Shown here: piece by piece, positions 1-10,311 of the stretch
Layout of the letters: every line of letters starts with the position of its first letter
Numbering within the stretch: position 1 is the stretch's first letter
Assembly: GCA_963580285.1 (NCBI GenBank)
Contig: OY757013.1
Span: forward strand, 135,529,027 to 135,593,026
DNA: 64,000 nt
From: Lucinisca nassula
Taxonomy: Eukaryota > Mollusca > Bivalvia > Lucinida > Lucinidae
Direction of reading: 5' to 3'
The notes under the pieces: model-generated
Seen by the model: only the letters and a program-made list of their open reading frames with translations
The model's database searches: none
Told to the model about the DNA's origin: nothing
Program-made: the position numbers and the translations under genes

Positions 1-132
1 TTAACGAGTACCCACAATCTATATTTTGGAGCAGAAATTAGAAAAATAACGAGCACCCCTGTAAACCCCAGTTTTACTATATAAAAGTGGGGTTCGAGGG
101 GGTCAAAATTATATAGGAGTGTTTTCGTAATG
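1..132 (-). mobile_element. MITE subfamily A, partial (cut by window start)
   Basis: This is one arm of foldback family A. It begins inside the central TAACGAGTACCCACAATCT segment, passes through the internal TAAACCCCAGTTTTAC / AAAGTGGGGTT hairpin, and ends at the terminal inverted repeat GGAGTGTTTTCGTAATG. The other arm lies upstream of the window. It matches fuller copies such as 55937-56218 read on the opposite strand. Confidence 0.7.
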
Positions 133-404
133 AAAATGTCTAGGAATTTCGAAAGTCGCAATGACGACGTTTAAATTATGAAAACAATTCGGGCAGTTCA
201 AGAAATCGGTAGCCATGATTTAGAATTTAGTTTTTTTTTCTGTCGTACGTCCATTAAGCTCAAAAGAGTCATCAACGTGAATATATGCTCTGGCAGCGCA
301 GATGAGTCCTGACATATGAAGACCACAGGGCATAGCTTTTTGGACGTCATCATCCAGGAAAGCTATATCTAATATTTTATAATTGAACTTATCTTTCTCT
401 TTTT
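133..404. other. No recognised feature
   Basis: AT-rich DNA. I see no credible reading frame and no link to the repeat families of the window, except that its right edge runs into the T-rich tail of the next SINE-like element. Confidence 0.5.
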
Positions 405-580
405 TTTTGTTTGAATTGAGGCGTAACGTCCCTGTCGGCCCAATTTACGTCATTTGGGATACGTTTCTTTCAACTGTATGTGAATTTTACCTGTCATTAA
501 GATGAAATGACATTTCAAGCCCTGCCGCCCAATGAAACAAGCAGAGTGTATGTGCATAGTCAGGTCCTCCTCTTATAAAT
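405..580 (-). mobile_element. SINE-like family C, partial
   Basis: Carries the family C signature TAACGTCCCTGTC, then GATGAAATGACATTTCAAGC and CCTGCCGCCCAATGAAAC. On the minus strand the element ends in an A/CAAA-rich tail (404-418 here read as T-rich), which is typical of SINEs. The 5' half of the family consensus is missing and the copy is diverged. Confidence 0.6.
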
Positions 581-929
581 TTAAGGATAAATAGTGCCGT
601 TCGATTTTACTACAGATTAAGTAACATGATGGGGCCTAGTTTGAATTAGCCTTTTTTAATTGCAGTTTATTTGGATAAGTTGGTTGAAAAGAGGAAATTA
701 TCAATGAACAAATATCATTTAAATATCGAGAAGTAGGTTTAAACGCCTAGTAACACCGGCCTGGCGATTCTTTTGCATTGGAAAGCGTCATTTTGTTTTA
801 AAAAAATAAAGGAACCAATCTGAAATTTGAAGAGCACCTTTTGTGCCCTTTTGAATACCAGCTGACTGTCTGTATAATTTGAAACAAAATTTTAGTGTAT
901 CAAAAGAGGAGACGGGTTTTCAAAATTAA
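581..929. other. No recognised feature
   Basis: AT-rich intergenic DNA with no supportable frame. I could not match it to other repeats in the window. Confidence 0.5.
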
Positions 930-1118
930 AGTGGAGGCAATGGTCAGGAATCGATACAATCGTCTCAAATCGCCAGGCAAACCACCGACAGGAAAACAAA
1001 TACAAACCTAAAAACAACACAAATGAAACTTCTGCGCAAAAACAACGTCAAAGCGGAATGCCAAGCGCACAGTTACTTTCCCACACAATTCCAAGCGGCG
1101 ATCCAAAATAAACTTTTA
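930..1118 (-). repeat. Diverged PLE tail remnant
   Basis: On the minus strand it reads from a diverged GGAAAGTAACTGT block to the family 3' terminus (seen on + as GTGGAGGCAATGGTCAGGAA). It abuts the 5' truncation point of PLE copy 1, so copy 1 probably landed in or beside an older tail. Confidence 0.6.
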
Positions 1119-3627
1119 TTACTCCTGATTCATGTGATTGTAAAAACTCAAAGTATTGCTATCCTGCTGCTGGTCATGTAATTACTGGCAGTTTGAAAAT
1201 TATTCCTGATTCTAGGATAAGGAATATAATTTCTAAAGGACCGAAATATCGGTTTCCTTCTAAAGTTGATTTCAGTAAATGTAGAGATGAAATCGCTGCT
1301 TCCTTGAATGAATTCGGTATTCGATGGTGTAAGCGAGAGTATGTTAAGCATAAAGCCCTTAAGGACTGGAAACTAAGCATTTTAAAACTAGTGAATAAAC
1401 GCATTTCTTTCTATTCTCAATATACTAACTTATTACCTCATAAGCCCAAGACGTCTTTACGTCATCTTAAACTAGGTATTCAAGAATTTCATAAAAAGTT
1501 TTTTTTGGCCCCTGCAGACAAGGCCGTTAACAACGTCGTCGTTGTGTGATGGCTCCACTATGTTAACACGCTTAAGCAGGAGCTTGGTGGTACTAAGGCC
1601 TATGAACTTCAGCCTTTAGCTGAAGAGAGAGCTATAGTAGATAAACATGTTTGTCTTTCAGCCACCAAGTTTGCTGTGTGTGTTAACGAAGGCCAAGACA
1701 AGCTTCCTACGCTATACTGGTTACCAAAACTTCATAAAAAAACCTTACAAAGCACGGTTTATTGCAAATTCTAGCTCTTGCACTACCACTGAAATTTCTA
1801 AATTATTAACTTCCTGTCTTACTGCTATTAAAACGCATGTAATTAAATATTGTGATAAAGTCTTTGAAAGATCAGGAAGAAATCTGTTTTGGTCTATAAA
1901 CAATTCGAATGAGGTTTTAAATAAATTGAAATCTAGACATTTTCGTGCTTCTAGTCTGTCTACCTACGATTTTTCCACTCTTTACACTACACTTCCTCAT
2001 AATCTTATAAAAGAAAAGCTTAATGATTTAATTGAATGGGCTTTTCACAGAGAAGATTCTCTCTATCTTGCATGTAATGTCAGAAATGCATTTTTCACTT
2101 CTAAAGAGCATAAGAATTATACACTTTGTTCATGTCAGAAAGTGTGTGATGCCCTCACCTTTCTACTTGACAATATTCATATTAGATTCGGTACGAAGTT
2201 ATTTAGACAAATTGTGGGTATTCCGATGGGTACTAATTGCGCACCTCTTGTGGCTGATCTGTTCTTGTATTGTTATGAAAGAGACTTCATTTTGTGGCTT
2301 TCCATTGATAAGCAATCTGAAATTATTGAAGCTTTTAGCTCTACTTCTAGATATTTAGATGATTTATTAAATATTGATAATACCTATTTTGATGGTTTGA
2401 TCAGTCAGATTTACCCCCTAGAACTTCAGTTAAATAAAGCAAATTCTTCTGATACCGAGGCCCCGTTTTTGGATTTACATATATCTATTGTAGATGGATT
2501 TGTTTCGTGCAAAATTTGTGATAAACGCGATGACTTTGATTTTGAGATTGTAAATTTTCCTTTTTTGGATGGTGATGTTCATCGTGCGCCATCCTATGGC
2601 GTTTATATTTCGCAATTAATTCGATTTGCTAGAGTGTGTAGTCATGTAACTGACTTCAACACTCGTAATAAATCATTAACGGCCAAACTCCTTAATCAGG
2701 GTTATCGGTACCATAAACTACGCAAAGCCTTTTCAAAATTTTTATAGACGCCATTCTGATTTAATTTCAAAATTCAGTATTGGACTTAAATCTCTTCTGC
2801 AACAAGGTCTATCGGAACCCGAATTTTATGGTGACTTAGTATATGAATTCAGAAAAATATATAACCGCAATGACTTCAGCACCCAATTTCGTAAAAACAT
2901 TCTTCGATATAAAAAGATTGGGTACAACATGGATATTATACGACAGACTGCATGCGTGGTAGTTAACCCAATCACGGTTGGCAACTTTGCTTCCCTCTTT
3001 AATTGCACGCCGAAGGGTCAGGCCTCAGATTCTCTGACGGCTCCAACGTAAAGGCTTATTGAGAATTAGAGAGATAATGTTGGTTGGTGCCTGATGCTCT
3101 GTCTCTGGTCGGGCTCATCGGAGTCTAACAGTTGGTTTTCTTTTGCTCCAGCATTTCAGAGGTTTCTTGCTGTCGAGTCCTCACCGTTGTCTCACCTCTG
3201 TGGTTCTTTGATTTTTGTGTTCACGGAGATGTAGCACTGATGAGTTAGGAGGCCTTCATGCGGACTGAACAAATTATTTGTTTAAATCGCGACAGAAGTT
3301 AGGGCAAGGATTGTGGCTACGTAAAATCGATTTAAGCCCCCCCCCCCCAGTGGAAATCTTCCACTAACCGTTCCAAGGCGGCTCTTCTGTGGCGATTTAT
3401 TTATGTTGTTGTTTGTTACTTACTGTGTGTATCACTTGTGTCTTTTAGTTTTGGATGGCCATATGGCCATTTTGTGGGAAAGTAACTGTCCTTATGGCCT
3501 TCCTTTGTTTGGGTTTCCATTGTGGTCTGGTCTCTTAATGTTTGTGTTTCTTTCCCTTTGGTGTCTTTTATGGGTGGAGTAAGTTAATTGTATCAATTCC
3601 TGATCTTTGTTTTACTTCTACTTTATA
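1119..3627 (+). pseudogene. Penelope-like element copy 1, broken reverse transcriptase
   Basis: A 5'-truncated PLE, closely similar to copy 2 at 15790-18582. The alignment begins at TACTCCTGATTCATGTGATT (about 1119). The N-terminal part is open from 1193 to an in-frame TGA at 1547-1549, the same position as the TGA of copy 2. An extra A in an A-run near 1736-1742 shifts the frame. The RT core then reads in the frame of 1647-2747, with the first catalytic Asp in TYDFSTLYTTL, the IPMGTNCAP motif and the YLDD box (near 2350). An extra T near 2742 shifts the frame again, so the thumb/C-terminus reads in another frame to about 3050. The 3' tail (3061-3627) includes a C10 run near 3340 and ends GATCTTTGTTTTACTTCTAC. 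No GIY-YIG nuclease is visible in any frame after the RT. It encodes no intact protein as it stands. Confidence 0.9.
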
Positions 3628-3689
3628 AGTAATACATACATGCAAAGACGAACTATAACACGGAGTACCCACAACAAGAAGAATCACCT

Positions 3690-3968
3690 TTGAACGGTCA
3701 GTATCAGTTTATTGACTTGACCGTTTAAATGTTTTTTACGAGGCCACAATCCTAGGTTCTGTTATTGTTCAGTCCATATACAGGATTTCTAACTCATCAG
3801 TGCAACATCTCCGATAGCATATAATCAAACGAATACAAAGATGAAATAGCGATGACAATTCGACAGAATGAAATAATAAAAATGCTGGAGGAAATGTGAA
3901 CTAAGAGTTAGACACCGAAAGGCCCGACCAGAGATAGAGAATGAGACACCAACCGACATTACATATAA
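3690..3968 (-). repeat. PLE tail fragment, diverged
   Basis: Minus-strand tail copy. It retains the reverse of the 'CTGATGAGTTAGGA' region (diverged) and the CTCTGTCTCTGGTCGGG-like start, seen on + as CCCGACCAGAGATAGAGA. It is an older subfamily and lacks the tail's 3' terminus. Confidence 0.65.
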
Positions 3969-3984
3969 AAAAAAGTTTCAGAAA

Positions 3985-4497
3985 GTCTTTAACTGTTGGT
4001 TTTCTTTTGCTCCAGTATTTAAGTGTTTTATTTTTGTCGAGTCCATACGTTGTTTCATCTCTGTGGTTGTCGGATTTTTGTGTTCTCGGATATGCTGCAC
4101 TGATGTGCTAGGAGGCCGTCATATGGACTGAACAAATTACTTGTCTAAATCGCGACGGAAGTAAGGGCGAGGACTGCAGCTGCGAAAACCGATTTAAGAC
4201 TCCGCCTCCCCACAACAGTATAACTCGTTTCACTAACCGTTCCAAGACAGTTCTTCTGTCGCGGTTTATTTGTGTTATGGTTTGTCTTTGATTGTGCGTT
4301 TCGCCTATTATTATTCTGTTTTTGGATAGCCAGTTGGGCATTTTTGGGGATGCAATATTCCTTTTGGCTTTCCGCTATTGATGTTTCCATTAGGTTCTAG
4401 CTTTGTCGTGTTTGTGTTTATTTCCCTTTGGTGTCATTACCGGGACCTGTGGGTTAATTGTATCGATTCCTGATCATTGCCTTCACTTCTCTTTTAG
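3985..4497 (+). repeat. PLE tail, 5'-truncated, older subfamily
   Basis: Starts near AACTGTTGGTTTTCTTTTGC and ends at the family 3' terminus GATCATTGCCTTCACTTCTC. It has the hammerhead-like block, with CTGATGTG in place of CTGATGAG, and the TTCCAAGACAGTTCTTCTGT segment. Its terminus is the 'CATTGCCT' variant, unlike the 'CTTTGTTTTA' variant of the two long PLE copies. Confidence 0.8.
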
Positions 4498-4655
4498 ACA
4501 GGAGCCGTCAAAGAGTCTGAGGCTTGACCCGCCGGCGTGCAATTAAAGTGGAGGAAAACTATTAACTGCGTAACATTTATGTTGTGCCCATTTGTTATAT
4601 CGAAGGAGAATTGTACGCATGTGGATGATTAAATAGGCCTTGTTGCAGAAGAGAC
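4498..4655 (-). pseudogene. PLE coding-end remnant
   Basis: On the minus strand it reads from a diverged TTCGATATAAAAAG-like stretch to the C-terminal FNCTP.GQASDS coding region, and stops at GACGGCTCC. It lies tail-to-tail against the preceding plus-strand copy. Too short to code for anything. Confidence 0.75.
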
Positions 4656-4659
4656 CATC

Positions 4660-5165
4660 GGAGTCTAACTGTTGGTTTTCTTTTGCTCCAGCATTTCAGT
4701 TGCTGTCGAGTCCTCGCCGTTGTCTCACCTCTGTGGTTCTTTGCTTATTTGTGTTCACGGAGATGTTGCCCTGATGAGTTAGGAGGCCTTCATGCGGACT
4801 GAACAAATTATTTGTCCAAATCGCGACAGAGGTAAGGGCGAGGAGTGTGGCCTCGTACAATCGATTTAACCCCCCCCCCCCCCACCCAGTGGAAATCTTT
4901 CCACTGACCGTTCCAAGGTGGTTCTTCTGTGGTGGTTTATTTATGTTGTTGTTTGTTACTTACTATGTGTATCACTTGTGTCTTTTTATTTTGGATGGCC
5001 ATATGGCCATTTTGTGGGAAAATGACTGTCCTTATGGCCGTCCTTTGTTTAGGTTTCCATTATGGTCTGGTCGCTTAATGTTGGTGTTTCTTTCCCTTTT
5101 GTGTCTTTGATTGGTGGAGTAAGTTAATTGTATCGATTCCTGATCTTTGTTTTACTTCTACTTTA
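4660..5165 (+). repeat. PLE tail, 5'-truncated
   Basis: Begins near ATCGGAGTCTAACTGTTGG, carries the CCTGATGAG block at about 4770, a C14 run near 4870, and ends GATCTTTGTTTTACTTCTAC. The frame 4847-5110 stays open and would encode a hydrophobic 87-residue peptide. I treat that as probably non-coding (see finding). Confidence 0.85.
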
Positions 5166-5302
5166 CTTATGTCCAACATCGAATCTTGAAGCCAAATCGA
5201 AATGACGTCTATAAAATTGAGAACAGGTTTTAAGAAGTTTATGATACCGATAAATCTGATTAAGAAGTTAAGCAGGTAATAATTTATTACGAGTGTTGAA
5301 GT

Positions 5303-5352
5303 CGCGATAGTTCAGTGGTAAGTGATCTGATGCTAGACGTCCCCGGTTGGAA
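5303..5352 (+). repeat. tRNA-like SINE head fragment
   Basis: TAGTTCAGTGGTAAGTG resembles a pol III A box and CCCCGGTTGGAAT resembles a degraded B box, 20-25 bp apart. No acceptor stem or full cloverleaf can be drawn, so this is a SINE-derived piece and not a tRNA gene. Confidence 0.45.
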
Positions 5353-5619
5353 TAATATTACTACTAGTAATAAATAATAATGTGGTGTCCGAACATGTTC
5401 CACTAGCATCATTTGCAGGGATGATTGCTACTAAGTGCACCGTCCTTCGGATTGGGACATTAACAGGAGGCCAACTGTGTGTGGAGAATCAATCCCTGTT
5501 CAGGCTTAGAATCCCTACCGTAATTACATGTTTACTATGTAGGCTTTCATCCTGCAAATCTGGAATGTATGTTAAGGACACTGGCGAGTAATAGTCAGAT
5601 GCGTCAGTCCACAGTAACA

Positions 5620-5643
5620 GGAGAGAGAGAGAGAGAGAGAGAA
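5620..5643. repeat. (GA)n microsatellite
   Basis: About ten GA dinucleotides immediately at the right edge of a scrambled PLE relic. The unassigned DNA of 5353-5619 holds no gene that I recognise. Confidence 0.9.
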
Positions 5644-6480
5644 TCCAATTACATGACTAGACCCTGACAAACCGGATTAATAACGATATATAAACACCTG
5701 AATGTCACACGAGGAACATCACAATCCTGGAAAGGAAAATTAACAGTGATCTCAAAATCAAAATTATCGCGTTTATCATTTATTTTACAAGCAACAAACC
5801 CATCTAAAATAGATAAATGTTTATCCTAAATAGGCGCTTCGGTATCAGATGGATTTGTTTCATTCGATTTAAGTTCTTAAGGGTAAATTTGACTGATCAA
5901 CCTATCGTAATAGTTATTGTCATTATTTAATAAATAATCAAAATATGTATAGACATCGAGCTGAAAGCTTCAATAACTACTGATTGCGTTCGACAGAAAG
6001 GGACATAATGAAGTCCCCGGTTCCAGGGACATAAGGAAGTGACGGCTCCACAGACATTCTGAAATAGCCATAGTGTGTATTTTCTTTGCTCTCCGGAAGG
6101 GACAAAACAGAAGTAGAGGCAATGATCAGGAATCAATACAATTAACCCAAGCGTTTCTTACATTATACGCAAGGCATTTTGTCTACGGAATATCCATTCT
6201 ATTAAATCATTACGTTTGTCTTTTATACGATTATGAGGTAGTGTAGTGTAAAGCGTGATTAGGGCATCTATCATACATTTGTCAGCCGTGTAACATGTGT
6301 GTTGTATTCGAACTTTTTATATCGAATAATGATTTTAAGAAATCGGGTATTGAAAACATTGCAAACATATAATTATGTTAATTTATATACTAGGTCACCT
6401 TAAAATTCAGGTTCCGAAAGGCCTTGTTGCAGAAGAAATTTAAGTCCAATATTAAATTTTGAAACAAAATCGCATTGTCG
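5640..6480 (-). pseudogene. Scrambled ancient PLE reverse transcriptase relic
   Basis: Read on the minus strand, blocks of the PLE protein appear out of order. First comes the C-terminal block LLQQGLSEPEF (about 6450-6390) through the FRK/YKK region. Next is LYTTLPHN with DLIEW (about 6260-6170), which belongs far upstream in the protein. Then a 45-bp piece of the tail's 3' terminus (about 6155-6105), then KYTLW followed by QSVVIEAFSS (about 6090-5940), and finally ISQIYP through SDTEAP to the DKRDNFDFE block (about 5915-5660). The blocks carry several stops. This is best read as two or more nested or rearranged old copies. Confidence 0.75.
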
Positions 6481-6724
6481 TCTTTAAAACTTAGGAAAGG
6501 CCATGCGATGTGTATGATAAAACCCATTGGAAAAGGTTTGTGTAATGATTTAATTCATTTTAATTCAGTTTCGTATAGTTTAATAGTTCTAAATCTGGCT
6601 GAAGAATTTAGACAGTAGTTTATTTTTTTTTTGCATTTGTGGTATAGAAATACCATTTATTAAAACGTTTAACATGACTCAAAGTATGATATTGCATGAG
6701 GTAAATTAGTCATCGCTTTCATTA

Positions 6725-6795
6725 GAATAGAAGTGAAGGCAATGATCAGAAATCGACACAATTAACCAACAGCTCCCATCAAAGACACGTAAACA
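6725..6795 (-). repeat. PLE tail 3'-terminal stub
   Basis: Only the last 70 bp of the tail, seen on + as AGAAGTGAAGGCAATGATCA then ACAATTAACC. An extreme 5' truncation that still keeps the family 3' end. The flanks 6481-6724 and 6796-7034 show nothing I can name. Confidence 0.7.
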
Positions 6796-7034
6796 TTATA
6801 GAAATCTAATAACGGTCTTCTTAGCTTTAAAATGTTTTCGACAATAAAATGAATAGTATGCTTATCACATGATGGACCAGGGCTGTATAAAACGTTGAAA
6901 ATACAAATGTTGACAATGTATATGCAAGAAGAGGGTTTTCACTCAATACGTTTGACCAAACTAGTTTAATGCCACACCTATTATTCACACGATGTAGATA
7001 ATATAGAAAACATGGATCTGAATGTAATATAAAT

Positions 7035-7530
7035 GTAACCGTTGGTTTTGTTTTGCTCCAGCATTTCAGTGATATCTTGACGGTCGTCGAGTTCTCACCG
7101 TTGTTTCATGTCTGTGTTTGTTTGATTTTTGTGTTCGCGGAGATGCTGCACTGATGAGTTAGGAGGCCTTCATAAGGACTGAACGAAGTATTTGTCTTAA
7201 TCGCGACGGAAGTAATGGCGAAGATTGTGGCCACGTAAAATCGATTTAAGCCCCCCAGTGAAGTTCTTTTCCGCTTATCGTTCCAAGGCGGTTCTTCTGC
7301 CGTAGTTTAGTTTTGTAATGGTTTGTCTTTGGGTGTTTGTGTCGCTTATGTTGTTATATTATTTTATTTTGGAAAGCCTTTTGGACATTTTGTGAGAAAG
7401 AAACTGTCATTTTGGCCTTCTGCTATTGGTGTTTCCATTAGGGTCTGTCACTTTCCCTTTGGTGTCTCTGATTGGAGCTGTTGGTTAATTGTATCGATTC
7501 CGGATCATTGCCTACACTTCTATTATTTAT
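7035..7530 (+). repeat. PLE tail, 5'-truncated, older subfamily
   Basis: Begins CCGTTGGTTTTGTTTTGC, has CTGATGAGTTAGGAGGCC at 7151-7168, a short C6 run near 7250, and ends at a GATCATTGCC-type terminus. It faces the next copy tail-to-tail with only about 40 bp between them. Confidence 0.85.
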
Positions 7531-7569
7531 ATGGATGTTTAAGGAGCTTTTGTAGCTAATATAACATAG

Positions 7570-8101
7570 GAAAGTAGAAGTAAAACAAAGATCAGGAATC
7601 GATACATTTAACTTACTCCACCCATCAAATACACCAAAGGGAAAGAAACACAAACATTAAGCGACCAGACCATAATGGAAACCTAAACAACGGAAGACCA
7701 TAAGGACAGTTACTTTCCCACAAAATTGCCATATGGCCATCCATAATAAAAAGATACAAGCGATACACACAGTAAGTAACAAACAACACCATAAATAAAC
7801 CGCCACAGAAGAACCGCCTTGGAACGGTCAGTAGAATGATTTCCACTGGGGGGCTTAAATCGATTTTACGTGGCCACAATCCTCGCCCTTACTTCCGTCG
7901 AGATTTAGACAAATAATTTGTTCAGTCCGCATGAAGGCCTCCTTACTCATCAGTGCAACATCTCCGTGAACACAAAAAAAATCAAAGAACCACAGAGGTG
8001 AGACAACGGTGAGGACTCGACAGCAAGAAACCACTGAAATGCTGGAGCAAAAGAAAACCAACAGTTAGACTCCGATGGGTTCCGACCGGAGACAGAGCAT
8101 A
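7570..8101 (-). repeat. PLE tail, almost full length, young subfamily
   Basis: Minus-strand tail from CTCTGTCTCCGGTCGGAA (8101) to the 3' terminus GATCTTTGTTTTACTTCTAC (7570). Contains the hammerhead-like block with one change in the CTGATGAG box (CTGATGAGTAAGGAGGCC). Together with 7035-7530 it forms an imperfect 1-kb inverted repeat. Confidence 0.9.
7625..7879 (-). CDS. Open frame in PLE tail, hydrophobic peptide (doubtful CDS)
   Basis: An 84-codon frame from an alternative TTG start. The peptide has a basic N-terminus (RKIDLSPP), then TVPRRFFCGG, two hydrophobic stretches and a Trp/Cys-rich C-terminus (PLWSGRLMFVF). Similar frames are open in tails at 4847-5110 (+), 18341-18535 (+), 28028-28294 (-), 59589-59777 (-), 60630-60881 (+) and 61969-62208 (+). 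Known PLEs are not described with such a protein, to my knowledge. The strand is T-rich, so openness and hydrophobicity may both be by-products of base composition. In the older tails a second frame is also open, which argues against coding. I list it only because it recurs in two diverged subfamilies. Confidence 0.15.
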   Translation of the reverse strand: MWPRKIDLSPPVEIILLTVPRRFFCGGLFMVLFVTYCVYRLYLFIMDGHMAILWESNCPYGLPLFRFPLWSGRLMFVFLSLWCI

Positions 8102-9379
8102 GTCTGCTTTGTATTATTTTGCCTTGTTTTAAAACTTGAAATGTAAAGTTATTAATTGACGATGTTTTACACATCTTTCTGTAGCTGGACATAATTCAGT
8201 ATTTTATCAAGCTTCCTTTAAAGAGTATTGGCATTATGCAAACGACAACGTCGGTTATGTTCTCGTCAGCTAGAACAAATTCTACGGAATTCTTAAGTAC
8301 CTTGCTTAAGATGTCCAAATGCAATTCTAGGTGGCAAACTATTGATATAGTTGGAATAGAATGATATAAGTCGACCAACAATTTTAAAGATGCTCAGTTT
8401 ACATTCATTCAAGGCATTCAACACACTGTCCCCTAAATGGAAGAGCCGAGTCACTGACGTTGCATTCTAGTCCGTGACGGGGGAGAGAAATGACACTACT
8501 AAAACAACTATCGAACTGGTTGATGCAAGGCCATTCATGTCAGTCGGCACGCAATCGGTCTTTGATAAAATGTCATTTACAAGATAAGGCTAATGCTGCT
8601 ATTATCCTTTACTAGATACAGTGCACTTTCGTTTGGTGCATGACACGTGAAACTGTGTCTTTCCATATGAGCCGGCGGCTAGAATACTCAATTCAGCATA
8701 TGTGTAATATAGATGAGTCAGTACACGTCCTATAGAACACATCGCAGATTCTGATCAGACTGCACATTTGCACATGCTGATTGAAATGTGACCTGTGCGC
8801 ATATGATTTAAGGCAAAACTTTTCTTATGGCCACTAATTACAGGGTCAGTTGCTAGGATACTCGAACTAATAAAAAACCCAAATACATTTCAATCATACC
8901 CATTCGCATCTAAATTAGAAGTCTACGAATATATTAGCCCTAGTTCAAGGGTAAGCTGAACTATGCACGCACCATGTTATATGTTTTGTCATTCGCAATT
9001 CTGCATCGCCATAATATGTCACATGCAATTTCTCCAAGATTTCTGGAGTTTAAAGGTAATTAATATTTTTACGTAGCTTTTTTACGTAGCTTTGCTATTG
9101 TTTAAGCATTATCAGCTTATTGCTTAGACAAATATTGCAATGTACCTTTGAATAACTTGCACACATTAAAAGCGACATCCCATACAGTCAAAATAAAGTA
9201 TCTTAAGACAAGCTTTACAGTAAATATGAGACATACCGAACAGTCAGAAATGTTTTGGGATGGTCAGTCTTGCTCTTCGTGTGATTTCTTATGGAATTCT
9301 AGAGGCACTTAATTGCACGACCCGCAGGAAAAACAACTGACTGAAGTGAGTTGATTTCTAAGAGTGCCCTAAACTCACC
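8102..9379. other. No recognised feature
   Basis: About 1.3 kb of AT-rich sequence with frequent stops in all frames. No protein family, RNA gene or repeat from this window is recognisable. Confidence 0.5.
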
Positions 9380-9897
9380 GTGTCATTCTGTCATTCGGTC
9401 AATCGGTCAATCAGTCATTCAGTCAGTCTGTCAGTCTGTCCGTCCGTAACCCGTTTGTGAAAATTGGTGATAGTGACTTAACCGCTTGAAATATTTAAAC
9501 AATTTTGGCATACTGATAGATATCAATGAGATCTAACCAATGAACTTGCGAAATATTACATTTCATTTAGTATAGCCTCGCCGAGGCGAAAAATGTGAAA
9601 ATTTTCGAACTGCTTCTCCTCGGAAACCGTTGGGCCGATTGAAGTCAAATTTCATATGGAGCCTCTATGGGATAGGGAAACCAAAATTTGCTCATGGGGT
9701 CCAGGTCACATGACCAAAATGGCCGCCAAGCCATATATGGTAAAAACCCATCAAAAGTAGTCTTCTCCAGAACCACTGGGCAGATTTCCACGAAACTTGA
9801 TAAATAGCAACTGGGAAGTAGGCCCATCATAAATTGCTAAAATGGTGACCCTGGGTTGACCTTGATCTTCTTTGGGTCCGTCCGTAACACGTTTGTG
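9380..9897. repeat. Bivalve-type dispersed repeat with direct-repeat edges
   Basis: Starts with a degenerate GTCA/GTCN run (9385-9440). GTCCGTCCGTAAC plus CGTTTGTGAAA occurs at about 9437-9462 and again at about 9875-9900. Between them lies a segment with CTCCTCGGAAACCGTTGGGC and GACCAAAATGGCCGCCAAGC, also present in diverged form at 35820-36010. No frame is credible. The right direct repeat touches the 3' edge of the PLE fragment that follows. Confidence 0.6.
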
Positions 9898-10250
9898 AAA
9901 TCAAAGAACCACAGAGGTGAGACAACGGTGAAGACTCGACAGCAAGAAACCACTGAAATGCTGGAGCTAAAGAAAACCAACAGTTAGACTCCGATGGGCC
10001 CGACCAGAGACAGAGCATCAGGCACCAACCAACATTACCTTGAATTAGATCTCTCTAATTCTCAATTAGCCTTTACGTTGGAGCCGTCATAGAATCTGAG
10101 GCCTGACCCACCGGCGTGCAATTAAAGAGGGAAGCAAAGTTGCCAACCGTGATATGGTTAACTACCATGCATGAAGTCTGTCGTATAACATCCATGTTGT
10201 ACCCTATCTTTTTATATCGAAGAATGATTTTACGAAATAAAAATCAAAAA
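9898..10250 (-). pseudogene. PLE fragment: RT C-terminus plus start of tail, 3'-truncated
   Basis: On the minus strand it runs from TTTCGTAAAATCATTCTTCG through the C-terminal GQASDSMTAPT coding end, the stop, and the first part of the tail, ending at 9898 after TCTGTGGTTCTTTGATTTC. Unlike most copies it lacks the 3' terminus, so a deletion or recombination at the direct repeat GTTTGTGAAA probably made this edge. Confidence 0.85.
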
Positions 10251-10311
10251 TGAGTTCCTTTAAGAGCAATGAAAGCCTACATTTATTGACGGAATTTAAT
10301 AAAACGTTACA

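Noticed and set aside
5303..5352. Functional tRNA gene
   Set aside because: A-box-like sequence and a poor B box only. No acceptor or anticodon stems can be formed.
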